From: Histidinibacterium aquaticum
GTDB lineage: Bacteria > Pseudomonadota > Alphaproteobacteria > Rhodobacterales > Rhodobacteraceae
Direction: 5' to 3'
NCBI RefSeq assembly: GCF_008710275.1
Contig: NZ_VYQE01000003.1
Coordinates: 372,001 to 436,000 of the forward strand
Length of the DNA: 64,000 nucleotides
Part shown: one piece after another, positions 17,382 to 26,029 of the stretch
How the letters are laid out: each line of letters opens with the position of its first letter
Numbering within the stretch: position 1 is the first letter of the stretch
Notes under the pieces: generated by a model
The model's database searches: none
The model's input: the letters and a program-made list of their open reading frames with translations, nothing else
Told to the model about the DNA's origin: nothing
Made by a program: the position numbers and the translations under genes

Positions 17382-19802
17382 TCAGTCAAAAAGCGGAAGA
17401 CTGAACTGATCATCAACTGATCCATCTTCCAAATGATCCCTGGTGGTTTTTTCCTCGGTGACTAAAAGCCGACCATTCTTCAAGCCAACTCTGATAACCG
17501 CAGACGAATTCTTTAGCCTTAGCGAAACGCCGTTGCGATTATATCTAGCCAGAACACTATAAAATGGGATGCTAGATGTTCGGTCTGAATGAGAGATATG
17601 TGACAACTCTGAGAGTGAAACCAAATCCCTTCTTTCTGACACTTCTCTTGAACTAGGGAGTGACGTTTCCATCAGAACTCGACGCCGCTCAAATCCACCA
17701 CTTTTCTCACGCTTAGCCTCCGCGATCGAAATCACCTCGCTCCACGAAATTGAATTTGCGGCAGCAAGACCCATGATAACCTCAAGCATATCCGCCAGTT
17801 CGGCTTTTCTCTCGTTGGCATCGTCAGTAGTTAAGAATTCATCAAGCTCCTCAATAAGCTTGGCACCGAGACCAAAATCGATATCTTCACGCCGAAGCGT
17901 CGCTTCAACAGCCTCTTCCCCCCCCTTTCTGATGTTCTCAGGAATCCGATCTCGGACAATCTTACCAAAGATCTTTTTTTCGGGCGCTTTTCGATATTTT
18001 GCCTGACGAGGAATGATAACACCGACCCCGGCTTGGCATAGGCGATAGTAAATATGCCCAAGAACCGAGCCCTCGATCTTGACCGGAACGCGGTTTGCCT
18101 TCGCAACATCGATGACTTTGTCTAGAAAGCTCTCATCCCGAATGTATTCGACGCTCGGCAACAGTCGGATTGTGCAGTAGGGAATTGGCAAGTCGGATAG
18201 GTCATCCGGTCGCGAAACTGTGAAATCCTTATATTTTGACTCAACACGGGGCGCTGCATCCGCCGTTTCTCTGGCACGATACCAAGGCACGTTCCTGCCA
18301 ATACCATACTCCTGGGGCACACCGCAGAACCACATTATCTGCGCCGGAGCGCTAATACGGGATGCTATCTGATGAGTCCGAGACGCAATTTCGATGATGT
18401 CAGGACTGCTTAGAACACGATGCCGAGCCTTGCCTCTATTAACTCTTCCATATACCCAGCGACCATCCGCATCAGCGCGCAAGAACATTGGCTTATAGGT
18501 CGAACGGGGCCAGATCAATTTTCCTCTCTGCGGAATTACTTCGTATTCATCGAATGGCAAGACTTGCGGACCGTCGGGGAACCCCCACAGAGCATCAACG
18601 ATAACGGTTTTATTGCTTGGGTCTGCGTACGCCTATGCAGATGCTTTTGATGGAATAAATGCGTGAATTAGAAAGACTAGATCTTTCTTACTGCTTCCCC
18701 CGGCGATAAGCTTTGCATAGGTTTCAAACACCCATTGAACTGAACACGCTGGAGCCACCGTATCCGTTCTTGGCTGATTAAAAGGTGAAGCATTCGAGCT
18801 CTGGTCCTCCGTACGAACGACTGCCCTTCCACCGGTGACTAGACCAATTTCCTCAACGAGCTTCATCCTGACGGAATCATCGAGACTCGCCTTCTCGACC
18901 GTCTCGGAGTGAAGCTGAAAAATCGTGGGGGCTAGCTCTCGTGACTCAAAATCGAACTCGCTCAGGTTCTTCAGTTTCTTCCATCTAGTTGGTGCGCCGA
19001 TTTTATATGGGATCAACATCGACGCTGATGCAGGGTCAGGAAGAGACTGCTCATCGACGGTCAACTCTGATGTGGGATCATCACCTTTATCGAGTTGTGG
19101 CCATTCTAGATCAAGTTGAAGCAGCCAGAGTCGATCATCAGACTGAGCCCATTCGATATGACACCTGGGCTCGAATGTTTCGACGCACCATCTTCCAATT
19201 GAGCGAAAAGTCTGATGAGGAGAACCTTTTACACGAAAGGCCTCCGCGGGATCGGGCATTGGGGCGACCTTGCAGTTTGTCCCTGCGGCTGGAGCGAACG
19301 GTTGCTCAACTTCATACATCCATTGGTTTCTGGTAGGGCTCACGCGCCGTTCGTTTGAAAAATGGCCCTTCTTGGATGGGGTGACATATTCTTGAACAAT
19401 TAATGCCATCACTTCTGATGGATCGATTCTCCGGGTGGATTCAAAAATTTCCTTGACAGCTGCTACCAGCGCCTCGCCGTCCCCCCGACGGGGAATCGTT
19501 TCAGAGCGATACTTCCCGCGATCCTCGATTGTTTCAAACCGTCCGCTTGATCGAACGATGTACTGGTCGATCAAGTTGGTCTCAAGCCAGGAAAGCACAG
19601 CGCCAACTGCGCCGGAATCAATTCGACCATCTTGCCTCCACATCTCGTGAAGCTCTGCGGGCAGAACGATGAAATTCGGGCGCCAGGGCTCCGGAATGTA
19701 CATTAGACCAGCAGCCTTTGCCCCGAAAGCCTTTGCCCTTACCGAAAAGCTCTCGAAGCTCGTCTCTGTATACTTCGATCTGGGCTCGACAATCTCTACC
19801 AT
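17382..19802 (-). pseudogene. PEP-synthase-like ATP-grasp protein fused to MazG-like pyrophosphohydrolase, split by an in-frame TAG
   Basis: One frame of about 806 codons is interrupted only by TAG at 18633-18635 (codon 390). Upstream lies a PEP/pyruvate-binding ATP-grasp region (AFGAKAAGLMYIPEPWRPNF, QYIVRSSGRFETIEDRGKY, LIVQEYVTPSKKGHFSNERR). Across the stop the sense continues without frame change: FIPSKASA, stop, AYADPSNKTVIVDALWGF. Downstream (about codons 610-710) is a MazG-like domain (KIVRDRIPENIRKGGEEAVE, KLIEELDEFL, ELADMLEVIMGL) of the house-cleaning NTP pyrophosphohydrolase type. The start is ATG 19802 (or GTG 19805). It may be a nonsense allele (for example TGG to TAG), a readthrough gene, or two separately translated proteins using a weak TTG at 18560. 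It is last of a three-gene operon. Confidence 0.8.
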
Positions 19803-19810
19803 CACTCTCG

Positions 19811-20431
19811 CTAATCGCTGTCTTTCAATGTCCCGAATAGGTGATATGCCAACCTCTGAAGCGCAGCGAGTATGCCGTCAGAAAAATACCCAAACACGAA
19901 CCCCAATCCGAGCAGCGTGTACATGCCGGAGAAGCTATCGGATATAATGAAAGGGATGACGCCGGACGTAAAGAGGAAGCCTGTAAACAGAGACACCAGC
20001 GCAGAGTTAAAGGGAACAATAACCCGCCAAATGATCCTATCGCGGTGCCATTTGCAGTTCGCAACTGCGTGGTATAGCCATTTTAGATCAAATACTGTAC
20101 CGCCTAGTGCCCCAGCCGTCGCCAATGCGCCCCATTTTATTGACTCCGAAGACATCTGGACGGTAAAGAATAGGGCTATCGCATCTGTTTCATTTGCCTG
20201 GAGTTCCTCGTGCCATTGGGAACCCTTCATTAGCAGGAACACTCCAAGCGCCATGACCAAGATTAGGTATATGAATTCAAAGCCAATCTGGTACCAAGCT
20301 TGTGATGGATATATGGAATTCCACTGGCCGGGCTTACGGTGATCGTCGAAATCATGGTGTTGAGCGGAGTCCGGATCTTGGCTAGAAGAGGGCTCAGATT
20401 TCGCGCCCCTCTTCGCTTGCCCTTGCTCCAT
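19811..20431 (-). CDS. Four-helix membrane protein of unknown function
   Basis: A 206-residue protein not assigned to a family. A polar, Ser/Asp/His-rich N-terminus (1-48) is followed by four predicted membrane segments at about 51-70, 99-119, 135-160 and 171-191 and a short C-terminal tail. A charged pair of loops (ANCKWHRDRIIWR) lies between helices 2 and 3. Its ATG overlaps the TGA of the HIT-like gene by one base, and the ATP-grasp gene starts within 10 bp of its stop, so the three are translationally linked. The arrangement of enzyme genes plus a small membrane protein recalls systems with a pore-forming effector, but that is analogy only. Confidence 0.78.
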   Translation of the reverse strand: MEQGQAKRGAKSEPSSSQDPDSAQHHDFDDHRKPGQWNSIYPSQAWYQIGFEFIYLILVMALGVFLLMKGSQWHEELQANETDAIALFFTVQMSSESIKWGALATAGALGGTVFDLKWLYHAVANCKWHRDRIIWRVIVPFNSALVSLFTGFLFTSGVIPFIISDSFSGMYTLLGLGFVFGYFSDGILAALQRLAYHLFGTLKDSD

Positions 20432-21036
20432 CAGCCAGCGACTTCTTTCGCCGTTTGATCCGCAACCTCATAATGCGGAAATTCACGATAGTTCCATTCA
20501 TCACATCGGCCGAGACGTTGTGCGATCAGCTTCCGGAACCATTGCGACTTTGGATGCTTCAAGGTGCCGGATATACCATTCCCCGCTGACCAAGCATATA
20601 GGTATTCATGTTGGGCCAATTGCGGCCGCAATTCCTCAATGCGAGGTGCGCTGGACCAGTTAACATCCGTCTTGGCGAGGGCCTCGTCGAGCAATGAGAA
20701 TTGAAGCGGCACGACATGTAGGTGGGCCTGATCTACCCCGCAACTCACAAGGCTACCCTTGGGGCCGCCGTGTTCGAACAGGTGGAGCTGTCCAGGGTAA
20801 CGAGCTAGCTTTACAGAGAGCTCGCCGAGTAACTCGGTAAGTTCGTCGCGCTCCGGCCGGACAAGTAGCGAAAAGTTCTCGAGCCGCCGCTTCGGGATCA
20901 CTAGCAGCCAACCTTCAACCAGAGCACCGATCGTGGGGACCACAATGAACCGTTCGGTTTCCCGGACGACATGTTCATTGCGCGGTCTCGGCGTGCCATT
21001 TGCCACCCATGCGAATTTTTCGCTGCTCGCTTTCAT
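20431..21036 (-). CDS. HIT-like nucleotide-binding protein with altered triad
   Basis: A 201-residue HIT-superfamily protein. The core strands (FIVVPTIGALVEGWLLVIPK) and the block HLFEHGGPKGSLVSCGVDQA followed by HLHVVPL are typical of HIT hydrolases/transferases that act on nucleoside-linked phosphates. The usual H-x-H-x-H reads Q103-A-H105-L-H107: the first His is Gln, while the middle, catalytic-type His105 is kept. About 95 residues follow the motif (region ELRPQLAQHEYLYAWSAGNG), resembling extended HIT proteins. ATG 21036 was chosen; an in-frame TTG at 21045 is possible. It is the first gene of the operon with the membrane and ATP-grasp-MazG genes. Confidence 0.82.
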   Translation of the reverse strand: MKASSEKFAWVANGTPRPRNEHVVRETERFIVVPTIGALVEGWLLVIPKRRLENFSLLVRPERDELTELLGELSVKLARYPGQLHLFEHGGPKGSLVSCGVDQAHLHVVPLQFSLLDEALAKTDVNWSSAPRIEELRPQLAQHEYLYAWSAGNGISGTLKHPKSQWFRKLIAQRLGRCDEWNYREFPHYEVADQTAKEVAG

Positions 21037-21410
21037 TTTACTCAATCGACAACGGCCCCATGAATAACCTCAAGCATGCACCTGTAGGTCTCGATTGTGG
21101 TACAACGCAGGATGATAAATGGGAAGGGCTCTGATGATCAGCCTGACCCTCCATTCAGCGGATGGCGAACGACAACTGGTCCTTAGGCGACAGGTTTTCA
21201 AGCCGCTCGATCAGTGGGCCTCAACTGGGACAACATCACGCTTGACCCCATTGCCCGCAGTGCTCCTGTGCCCCACAGCCGGTTGGCAAGCACCAAGAGG
21301 TCGCCCTTCACGTCTGTAGCCCGATAGGTGGACGGAACTGGTTGGTCTAGCAGGATACTTCCGGCGCTCACTAGTCCGTAAACTAACTGAACATCTGCCT
21401 TCACTATCGG
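21037..21410. other. Intergenic region between the HIT operon and the integrase
   Basis: No gene is supported. It must hold the promoter of the HIT operon (reading left) and the 3' end of the integrase unit. Composition shifts here from AT-richer on the left to GC-rich on the right, consistent with a junction between two acquired segments. Confidence 0.35.
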
Positions 21411-22508
21411 CTACTTTACCATTCGAAGAGCGCCGACGCTGGTTGACTCTGATGGGCGCCTTCGGCTCGGCCTCTCTTGGAAGTCCCAGCCGTGCGCGAG
21501 CAGGCGGCGCGCAAGGTCGTCGGGCGCGAGCTTGCGATAGCGGTTGGCGGTGTCGGCCCGGTCCCAACCGCCTAGGTCCATAAGCGCCCCGAAATCCCGT
21601 GTCTGCGAGTAGAACCATGTCGCCCAGGTGTGGCGAAGGACGTGCGGCGTAACCTCGGGCCCGAGCTCGGCCGCCTTCCGCGCGCTCGTGAAGGCAGCGG
21701 CCATCTGCCCGCCGGACCCTTCTGAGAGCTTGATAGGCTTACCATAAGCAGTGCGGAAGGCACGGCCGACCTCGGGCAGCTCGCCGATCAGCTCGACGGC
21801 TCGGCGCGGCAGGCGCACGTGGCGCGCGGTGCCTTCGGTCTTTCCGGCACCGACGCTCTCGCCGGCAACCCAGAATTGCCACGTCTCAGGGTTCCAGTGC
21901 TGGACCTCGGCCGCGAAGCATTCGGAGGCGCGGCATCCGGTCCCGAGGAGAAAGGCGATCTTCTGCAGCGTATAGCGTTCGGGCTCCGCGTGGCGCGGCA
22001 GGGTGAGCTCGGCGGCAGCTTGAAGCAGACGCTCGGCCTCTTCTGGTGTGAGCCAGCGCAAGCGACCGCGGGGCTCGCGACGGCGCGTGAAACGGCGGGG
22101 CGGGGTCAGGCTTTCGGCGGCCGCCATGTTGTAGACGGCCGAGATCGGAGTGATGAGCTGGCGGTTTACCGTTGCTGGCGCAGCATTGTGATAGAGCGCC
22201 CTCGCCGCCCTAGCGAGCCAGGCATTGTCGATGTCACGCAGCAGGGTGTCGGGTCCGGCATAGTCGAGGATCGCGCGCAGAAACCGCCCCGAGCCGCCGG
22301 CCTCGAGGTAGGTTACGGCGGCCTCGGCGAGGGTCAGGGTCGCAGCGCGGCCGAGAGCGTGCCGCTCGAGGAGCTCACGCTCTCGCCTTAACCGCCACGC
22401 TTCCGCGAGCTTGCGCTCGCCAAGGCCCGTGCTTTCTCGAATGCGCTGGCCCGCGACGGTGCCCGAGATGTGGTAGACTTTGCCGCGACGGACGAGCTTG
22501 AGGGGCAT
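21411..22508 (-). CDS. int: Tyrosine recombinase/integrase
   Basis: A 365-residue phage-type integrase. The N-terminus MPLKLVRRGKVYHISGTVAG is an arm-binding-like domain, followed by a core-binding SAM-like region (about 60-150) and the catalytic domain. Visible catalytic elements are the first Arg in LLGTGCRASECF, HVLRHTWATWFY (His-x-x-Arg) and the C-terminal GGWDRADTANRY with the nucleophilic Tyr. ATG 22508 was preferred over an in-frame upstream start at 22562 because the conserved region begins there. The gene lies 4.2 kb inside the left attachment repeat, further than usual, suggesting that the 17.4-21.0 kb operon was inserted between attL and int or carried there as cargo. Confidence 0.93.
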   Translation of the reverse strand: MPLKLVRRGKVYHISGTVAGQRIRESTGLGERKLAEAWRLRRERELLERHALGRAATLTLAEAAVTYLEAGGSGRFLRAILDYAGPDTLLRDIDNAWLARAARALYHNAAPATVNRQLITPISAVYNMAAAESLTPPRRFTRRREPRGRLRWLTPEEAERLLQAAAELTLPRHAEPERYTLQKIAFLLGTGCRASECFAAEVQHWNPETWQFWVAGESVGAGKTEGTARHVRLPRRAVELIGELPEVGRAFRTAYGKPIKLSEGSGGQMAAAFTSARKAAELGPEVTPHVLRHTWATWFYSQTRDFGALMDLGGWDRADTANRYRKLAPDDLARRLLAHGWDFQERPSRRRPSESTSVGALRMVK

Positions 22509-22748
22509 TCTTGGATCCGTTTCCTGCCGGCGATTGGCACCCTGTCCGGAAACTACAGGCACTCATCTAAACATCTGGACCCGAAACCGTCCGCAAACCG
22601 AGCCGGGCATGCCAGCCCGCGAACAGGCGGCCCAAGGACAGTCGTGTAGCAAAGGCTAACAACAGCAACGCCGCTCCGGTGGCGTTTATCCCAATATCCT
22701 CGAGAAGCCACCGTAATGGACTAATTGGCTATCGTAAAGTTAATTATT

Positions 22749-22763
22749 TGGCCATTTTGGCCA
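22749..22763. promoter_or_regulatory. TGGCCA palindrome, candidate repressor operator
   Basis: TGGCCATTTTGGCCA is a perfect palindrome apart from its central base, in the 374-bp non-coding stretch between int (starts 22508) and the XRE gene (ends 22883). TGGCCA recurs at 23233-23238 and 23268-23273 on the other side of the XRE gene, as expected for binding sites of its product. Nothing else was recognised in this stretch. Confidence 0.45.
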
Positions 22764-22882
22764 TCCCCACGACCCTTGTCCGCCCGCATAGCCGGACAGT
22801 GGCTTTTACGGCACCCTGATCGCGGCCTAGCTCACGACTAGCTACGTGGGAGACCCAGCAGGACCCTAGAATGCTTGAGGCT

Positions 22883-23158
22883 TCAGCCGACGGGCGGCGG
22901 CTCGTCCATAGCGGCCCGCAACTTTTCGGCGAGATCCACCGTGAGGGTGTTCGACCGGCCCAGGATCAGCCAGTCCAGCGTAACTCCGAAACGGTCGACG
23001 AGCAGCACTGCAACGCTATCAGAAACCATCCGCTTGCCGTGCTCGAAGCGATTGTAGTAGGCGCGATCGACCCCGAGAAGATCGGCCACCTCCGAACTAC
23101 GCAAGCCGAAAGCGGTGCGAAGCAACACGAGCCGCTCACCAATCGCCTTTGGATTCAT
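22883..23158 (-). CDS. XRE-family transcriptional regulator
   Basis: A 91-residue helix-turn-helix protein: MNPKAIGERLVLLRTAFGLR, then SSEVADLLGVDRAYYNRFEHGKR as the HTH, then a short C-terminal helix. It resembles small phage repressors. An in-frame upstream ATG (MSRTSIHPDLAGA before MNPK) is possible. It is divergent from the replication gene at 23407 with promoter and TGGCCA half-sites between them, and so probably represses the replication module. Confidence 0.85.
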   Translation of the reverse strand: MNPKAIGERLVLLRTAFGLRSSEVADLLGVDRAYYNRFEHGKRMVSDSVAVLLVDRFGVTLDWLILGRSNTLTVDLAEKLRAAMDEPPPVG

Positions 23159-23250
23159 GGCCCCTGCTAGATCGGGGTGGATGCTCGTCCGTGACATGGC
23201 TGTACGTTTAGCGATGGGATCGCCGAGGTCGATGGCCATTTTGACACAAA

Positions 23251-23279
23251 TTGACTTATAGCCTTTCTGGCCATATACG
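23251..23279 (+). promoter_or_regulatory. Candidate promoter of the replication module with operator half-site
   Basis: TTGACT (23251-23256) and TATACG (23274-23279) are separated by 17 bp, a good sigma-70-type pair reading towards the replication gene. TGGCCA (23268-23273) lies in the spacer next to the -10 and another copy lies just upstream (23233-23238), so a bound XRE protein would block it. Confidence 0.45.
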
Positions 23280-23406
23280 CCAACTTGATCGCTCGATGCG
23301 GGCCCAGCATCCTTGTGTTGCCGCTCGAGAGAAGAACTCGGCAGGGAGACCGGCTCATGCACGGACAGCCATACAGTGCCCGCGGATGCAACAGTGATCA
23401 CCAAGC

Positions 23407-24159
23407 ATGCAACGAGCTGAGCGAATGAAGGGACAAGCGAGGACCAGACGCCGGGCGATTCAGCCCGGCGCATGGCGCGTGGTGCGCCACGACTGGTGCA
23501 GATTCATGCGGCGCGATCACAATCTGACGGCTAGTGCGCGCCTCGTTGGCATCGCTCTAGCACTGGACTATGCAAACAAGGAAACTGGCCGGTGTAATCC
23601 CGGCCATGGCGAGCTCGCGCGCGCCGTCGGGGTCTCGATCAAGACGGTCAGGCGGGCGGTCTTCGAGCTCGAAGCCCGCAGCTGGATCGCTCGCACGCCT
23701 AGCTACGGCCGCGAGAAAGGCTCGCAATACACCTTCCTCAGCCGCGCTGAGATCGTCTCCCTTCCCAGCTCAAAGGGGGTCGCTAGTGACCCCCTTTTTG
23801 CCTCTGAAAGGGGGGCAGAGGTGACCCCTTTTAGTGCGGATAAAGGGGGGCAAGAGTGTCCCTACGAAGATGCGAAAGGGGGTCAGCCGTGTCCCGAAAG
23901 GGGGTCAGGAGTGTCCACCCCCTATTATAAGGCTAAACCCAGTAATGAAACAAAGGGCGGCGACCCGGGGCTGGAACCCCGGTCGAAGCAGTCGGAAAAT
24001 CCCATGGTGATCGCGGCCGTCGAGCGGGCCGTTGCGAGGTATCGCGACGGTCGGCCCGAGGCGTTCCTCGATCTGGAGCCGTGGGAAATTCGGCACCTCC
24101 TCGCCGCCGGTCTCCTGACCGACGAGGAGCTCGAGGCGACAGGCTTGGCGAAAAGCTGA
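23407..24159 (+). CDS. Winged-helix replication initiator-like protein
   Basis: A 250-residue protein with an N-terminal winged helix (about 30-105: LTASARLVGIALALDYANKE, GHGELARAVGVSIKTVRRAV, then the wing ending SQYTFLSRAE). A low-complexity linker (about 122-175) is encoded by the iteron-like repeats, followed by a short acidic C-terminal helix region. Phage O-type initiators bind iterons inside their own gene through such an N-terminal domain; this gene fits that plan. It heads a plus-strand run with the two hypotheticals downstream. ATG 23425 is an alternative start. No helicase-loader motif was recognised. Confidence 0.72.
   Translation: MQRAERMKGQARTRRRAIQPGAWRVVRHDWCRFMRRDHNLTASARLVGIALALDYANKETGRCNPGHGELARAVGVSIKTVRRAVFELEARSWIARTPSYGREKGSQYTFLSRAEIVSLPSSKGVASDPLFASERGAEVTPFSADKGGQECPYEDAKGGQPCPERGSGVSTPYYKAKPSNETKGGDPGLEPRSKQSENPMVIAAVERAVARYRDGRPEAFLDLEPWEIRHLLAAGLLTDEELEATGLAKS
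23772..23921. repeat. Five iteron-like repeats inside the replication gene (candidate origin)
   Basis: Five related units of about 21-26 bp start AAAGGGGG(T/G)C and continue with (a/g)GTG(A/T)CCC: starts at 23772, 23807, 23842, 23875 and 23897. The first is also a perfect inverted repeat (10-bp arms AAAGGGGGTC / GACCCCCTTT, 6-bp loop) and the second nearly so. An AT-richer stretch (about 23922-23955, beginning CCTATTATAAGG) follows, as an unwinding element would. The whole array stays in frame, encoding the linker of the initiator. Confidence 0.65.
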
Positions 24160-24171
24160 GAAGGGGCGGCA

Positions 24172-24402
24172 ATGACCGACGAACAGGACGACAGGACGGC
24201 CGGGCGCGATCTCCGGCTCACTCGCGAGCAAGGGAGCGAGGATCAGCGCCGGCTCGCAATCGTCGGGCGCCGGATCGGCGAGGAGACCGCGAAGCGTCGC
24301 GATCAGGCGTGGCTCGATGCCTTCCACTGTGACGAGGGCCGCGTGCGCGAGATTGTCGAGGCCGGGCAGGCCCGCCGGGCGGCGCGCGAGGCCGCGGAAT
24401 GA
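24172..24402 (+). CDS. Small hypothetical protein of the phage-like module
   Basis: A 76-residue, highly charged protein (MTDEQDDRTAGRDLRLTREQ...) with no recognised domain, probably helical in its C-terminal half (VREIVEAGQARRAAREAAE). It lies 12 bp after the initiator gene and overlaps the next gene by four bases, so it is part of the same transcript. Confidence 0.6.
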   Translation: MTDEQDDRTAGRDLRLTREQGSEDQRRLAIVGRRIGEETAKRRDQAWLDAFHCDEGRVREIVEAGQARRAAREAAE

Positions 24403-25403
24403 GCGCCACGATCGTTGATCTTGTGACCGAGTTCGAAGCCCGGGTGATCGCCCGCGGCAAGGGCTGCGCCGAGGAGAGCGCGGCGCGCATGCCTCGCCCC
24501 GATCGGCAGAGGGCCGTGCGGGGGCTCGCCGAGGGTCGCCCGGCGACCGACAATGCCAGGGCAATTACGGCGCATTCCGCTCTCCCCCTCGGTCTCGTGT
24601 TGCTACCAACCGACACCCAGCGTCTTGAACTCGTGAGTGCCCTCGGTCCCGCGCCTGCGGAGTGCGCGCCCTCCGATCGCGAGCGCTTCCCGGGGATCGC
24701 CGCCCCGCCGGCCCGCGCACCGATGGGCACGTTTCAGTCGCTCGTCGCGGTCCCGAAGGTCGAGGGATATGAGCTGATGCCGGCAGGCTACCGCGGCCGC
24801 GCGGCGCTGCGCGAAATCGACGTGTTCGATCGCATGCAGGCCCCGCACGAGCTCGGTCAGGCGGCCAAGCGGCAGGCGCACGAGCGGGCCGGCAAGGATA
24901 CAGACAAGTTCCGGGCCCGGCCCTTCCCGGTCACGCCCGGGCAGATCGCCATGGCCCGGCGCTACGCGACCCTCGCCGAGCGGCACACGACCCGAGGCAC
25001 GCCGCGCTCCTGCCTCGCCGACTGCGGCCGCGGCGACGCGCTGGACTACCTGCAGGCCGTCGTCTATGCGTCGCGCGAGCTCGAGCTCCTGCGCGAGCGG
25101 GTCGGTCCCGGCCTCGCCAAGCGGATCAGGCGGCGGCGCCCGAGCGAGGCGCGGATCGAGATCACGGCCCGCGATCTCGTCGATCAGGTCTGCCTCGCGC
25201 AGAAAACTGTGGCGCAGGTGATACGGGACCACGGGTGGTGCGCCGAGGGCAGCCGGCCTCGGCAAGGCCATGTCAACGATCTTCTCGAGGCGCTCGCGAA
25301 TGCGCTTGAAGCCATGATGGGAAAGGGAAAACCGCGGGTCGGCGGGCATCGCCGCACCGATCTCCCGCCGCGCTTCGAGGGTCGATCGAAAAAATCCCGT
25401 TGA
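24399..25403 (+). CDS. Hypothetical phage-module protein
   Basis: A 334-residue protein of unknown function. The N-terminal part contains RAITAHSALPLGLVLLPTDT; the middle (ITPGQ-like PVTPGQIAMARRYATLAERH, then YLQAVVYASRELELLRERVG) and the C-terminal QKTVAQVIRDHGW look helical and could bind DNA. It starts at an ATG overlapping the previous stop by four bases and is followed by a strong terminator hairpin. The setting between an initiator and an HNH gene is that of the late-replication or antiterminator region of a lambdoid-like phage; a function cannot be named. Confidence 0.6.
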   Translation: MSATIVDLVTEFEARVIARGKGCAEESAARMPRPDRQRAVRGLAEGRPATDNARAITAHSALPLGLVLLPTDTQRLELVSALGPAPAECAPSDRERFPGIAAPPARAPMGTFQSLVAVPKVEGYELMPAGYRGRAALREIDVFDRMQAPHELGQAAKRQAHERAGKDTDKFRARPFPVTPGQIAMARRYATLAERHTTRGTPRSCLADCGRGDALDYLQAVVYASRELELLRERVGPGLAKRIRRRRPSEARIEITARDLVDQVCLAQKTVAQVIRDHGWCAEGSRPRQGHVNDLLEALANALEAMMGKGKPRVGGHRRTDLPPRFEGRSKKSR

Positions 25404-25449
25404 CGGTTACGGAGCCTCGACCCTACCCATATCGCCACAATCGAAAAGT

Positions 25450-25484
25450 GCGCCCGGCGGGATCAACCCGACCGGGCGCTTTCA
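25450..25484 (+). terminator. Rho-independent-type terminator of the replication module
   Basis: GCGCCCGG (25450-25457) pairs with CCGGGCGC (25472-25479); the enclosed CGGG...CCCG can extend the fold. TTTC follows, a short T-run. It lies 47 bp after the 334-residue gene and before the HNH remnant. Confidence 0.65.
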
Positions 25485-25520
25485 TTGAGGCGGGTCTCAT
25501 ACAGGCCCCGATCCCCCGAA

Positions 25521-25918
25521 ATGATCCGAAAGCTCTGCGCGGCCAGGGACTGCGACGAGCTCGCGCTCGAGGGCGCCGCGCGCTGCGCCGATCACGAGGC
25601 TGCCGGCAAGCGGTCTCGCGACGCGGCGCAGCAGGCGGCCAAGGCGCGGACGCCGGTCGCGGAGTGGTCGAAACTCTATAAGACGAAGGCTTGGCGTGAG
25701 GGTGCGCCGGCCTTTCTCAAGAAGCACACGATATAGGTCGAGGGCTGGTCGGTCTCCTCGAGGAGGCGAAAGAGGTCGACCACATTATTCCGCACCGTGG
25801 GGACACGCGTCTCTTTTACGATCGGCGCAACTGGCAACCGCTCTACAATCGGTGCCACTCCCGAAAAACCGCGTACGAGAATTGGCATGGCGGCCGGCGC
25901 ACCTCTGGGGGTGTCTGA
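25521..25918 (+). pseudogene. Frameshifted HNH endonuclease remnant
   Basis: The frame starting at 25521 reads MIRKLCAARDCDELALEGAA and WSKLYKTKAWREGAPAFLKK, then stops at 25736. A second frame from about 25737 to 25918 reads EEAKEVDHIIPHRGDTRLFY, NWQPLYNRCHSRKTAYENWH: the HNH core (VDHIIPH, NRCHSRKT). The two halves together match a small phage HNH endonuclease, but the link is out of frame and the usual HPLCxxC zinc pair before the core is lost. Either a frameshift with a small loss or a deletion has inactivated it. Such genes usually precede the terminase genes of a phage; none follow here. Confidence 0.75.
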
Positions 25919-26029
25919 GAATATAAGCGGTGCCCGCGGGACCGGCGGGGAGACCTTTCTGTTTGCAGTCGTGAATCTGGGGAAAAAAGCCCATAGTGTC
26001 ATGCCAGCGGCATGAACCGCGGGCTGCCG

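Noticed and set aside
23772-23921. Possible small CRISPR array
   Set aside because: Repeats are unequal, spacing varies from 22 to 35 bp, the array lies inside an intact reading frame, and there are no cas genes; iterons fit better.
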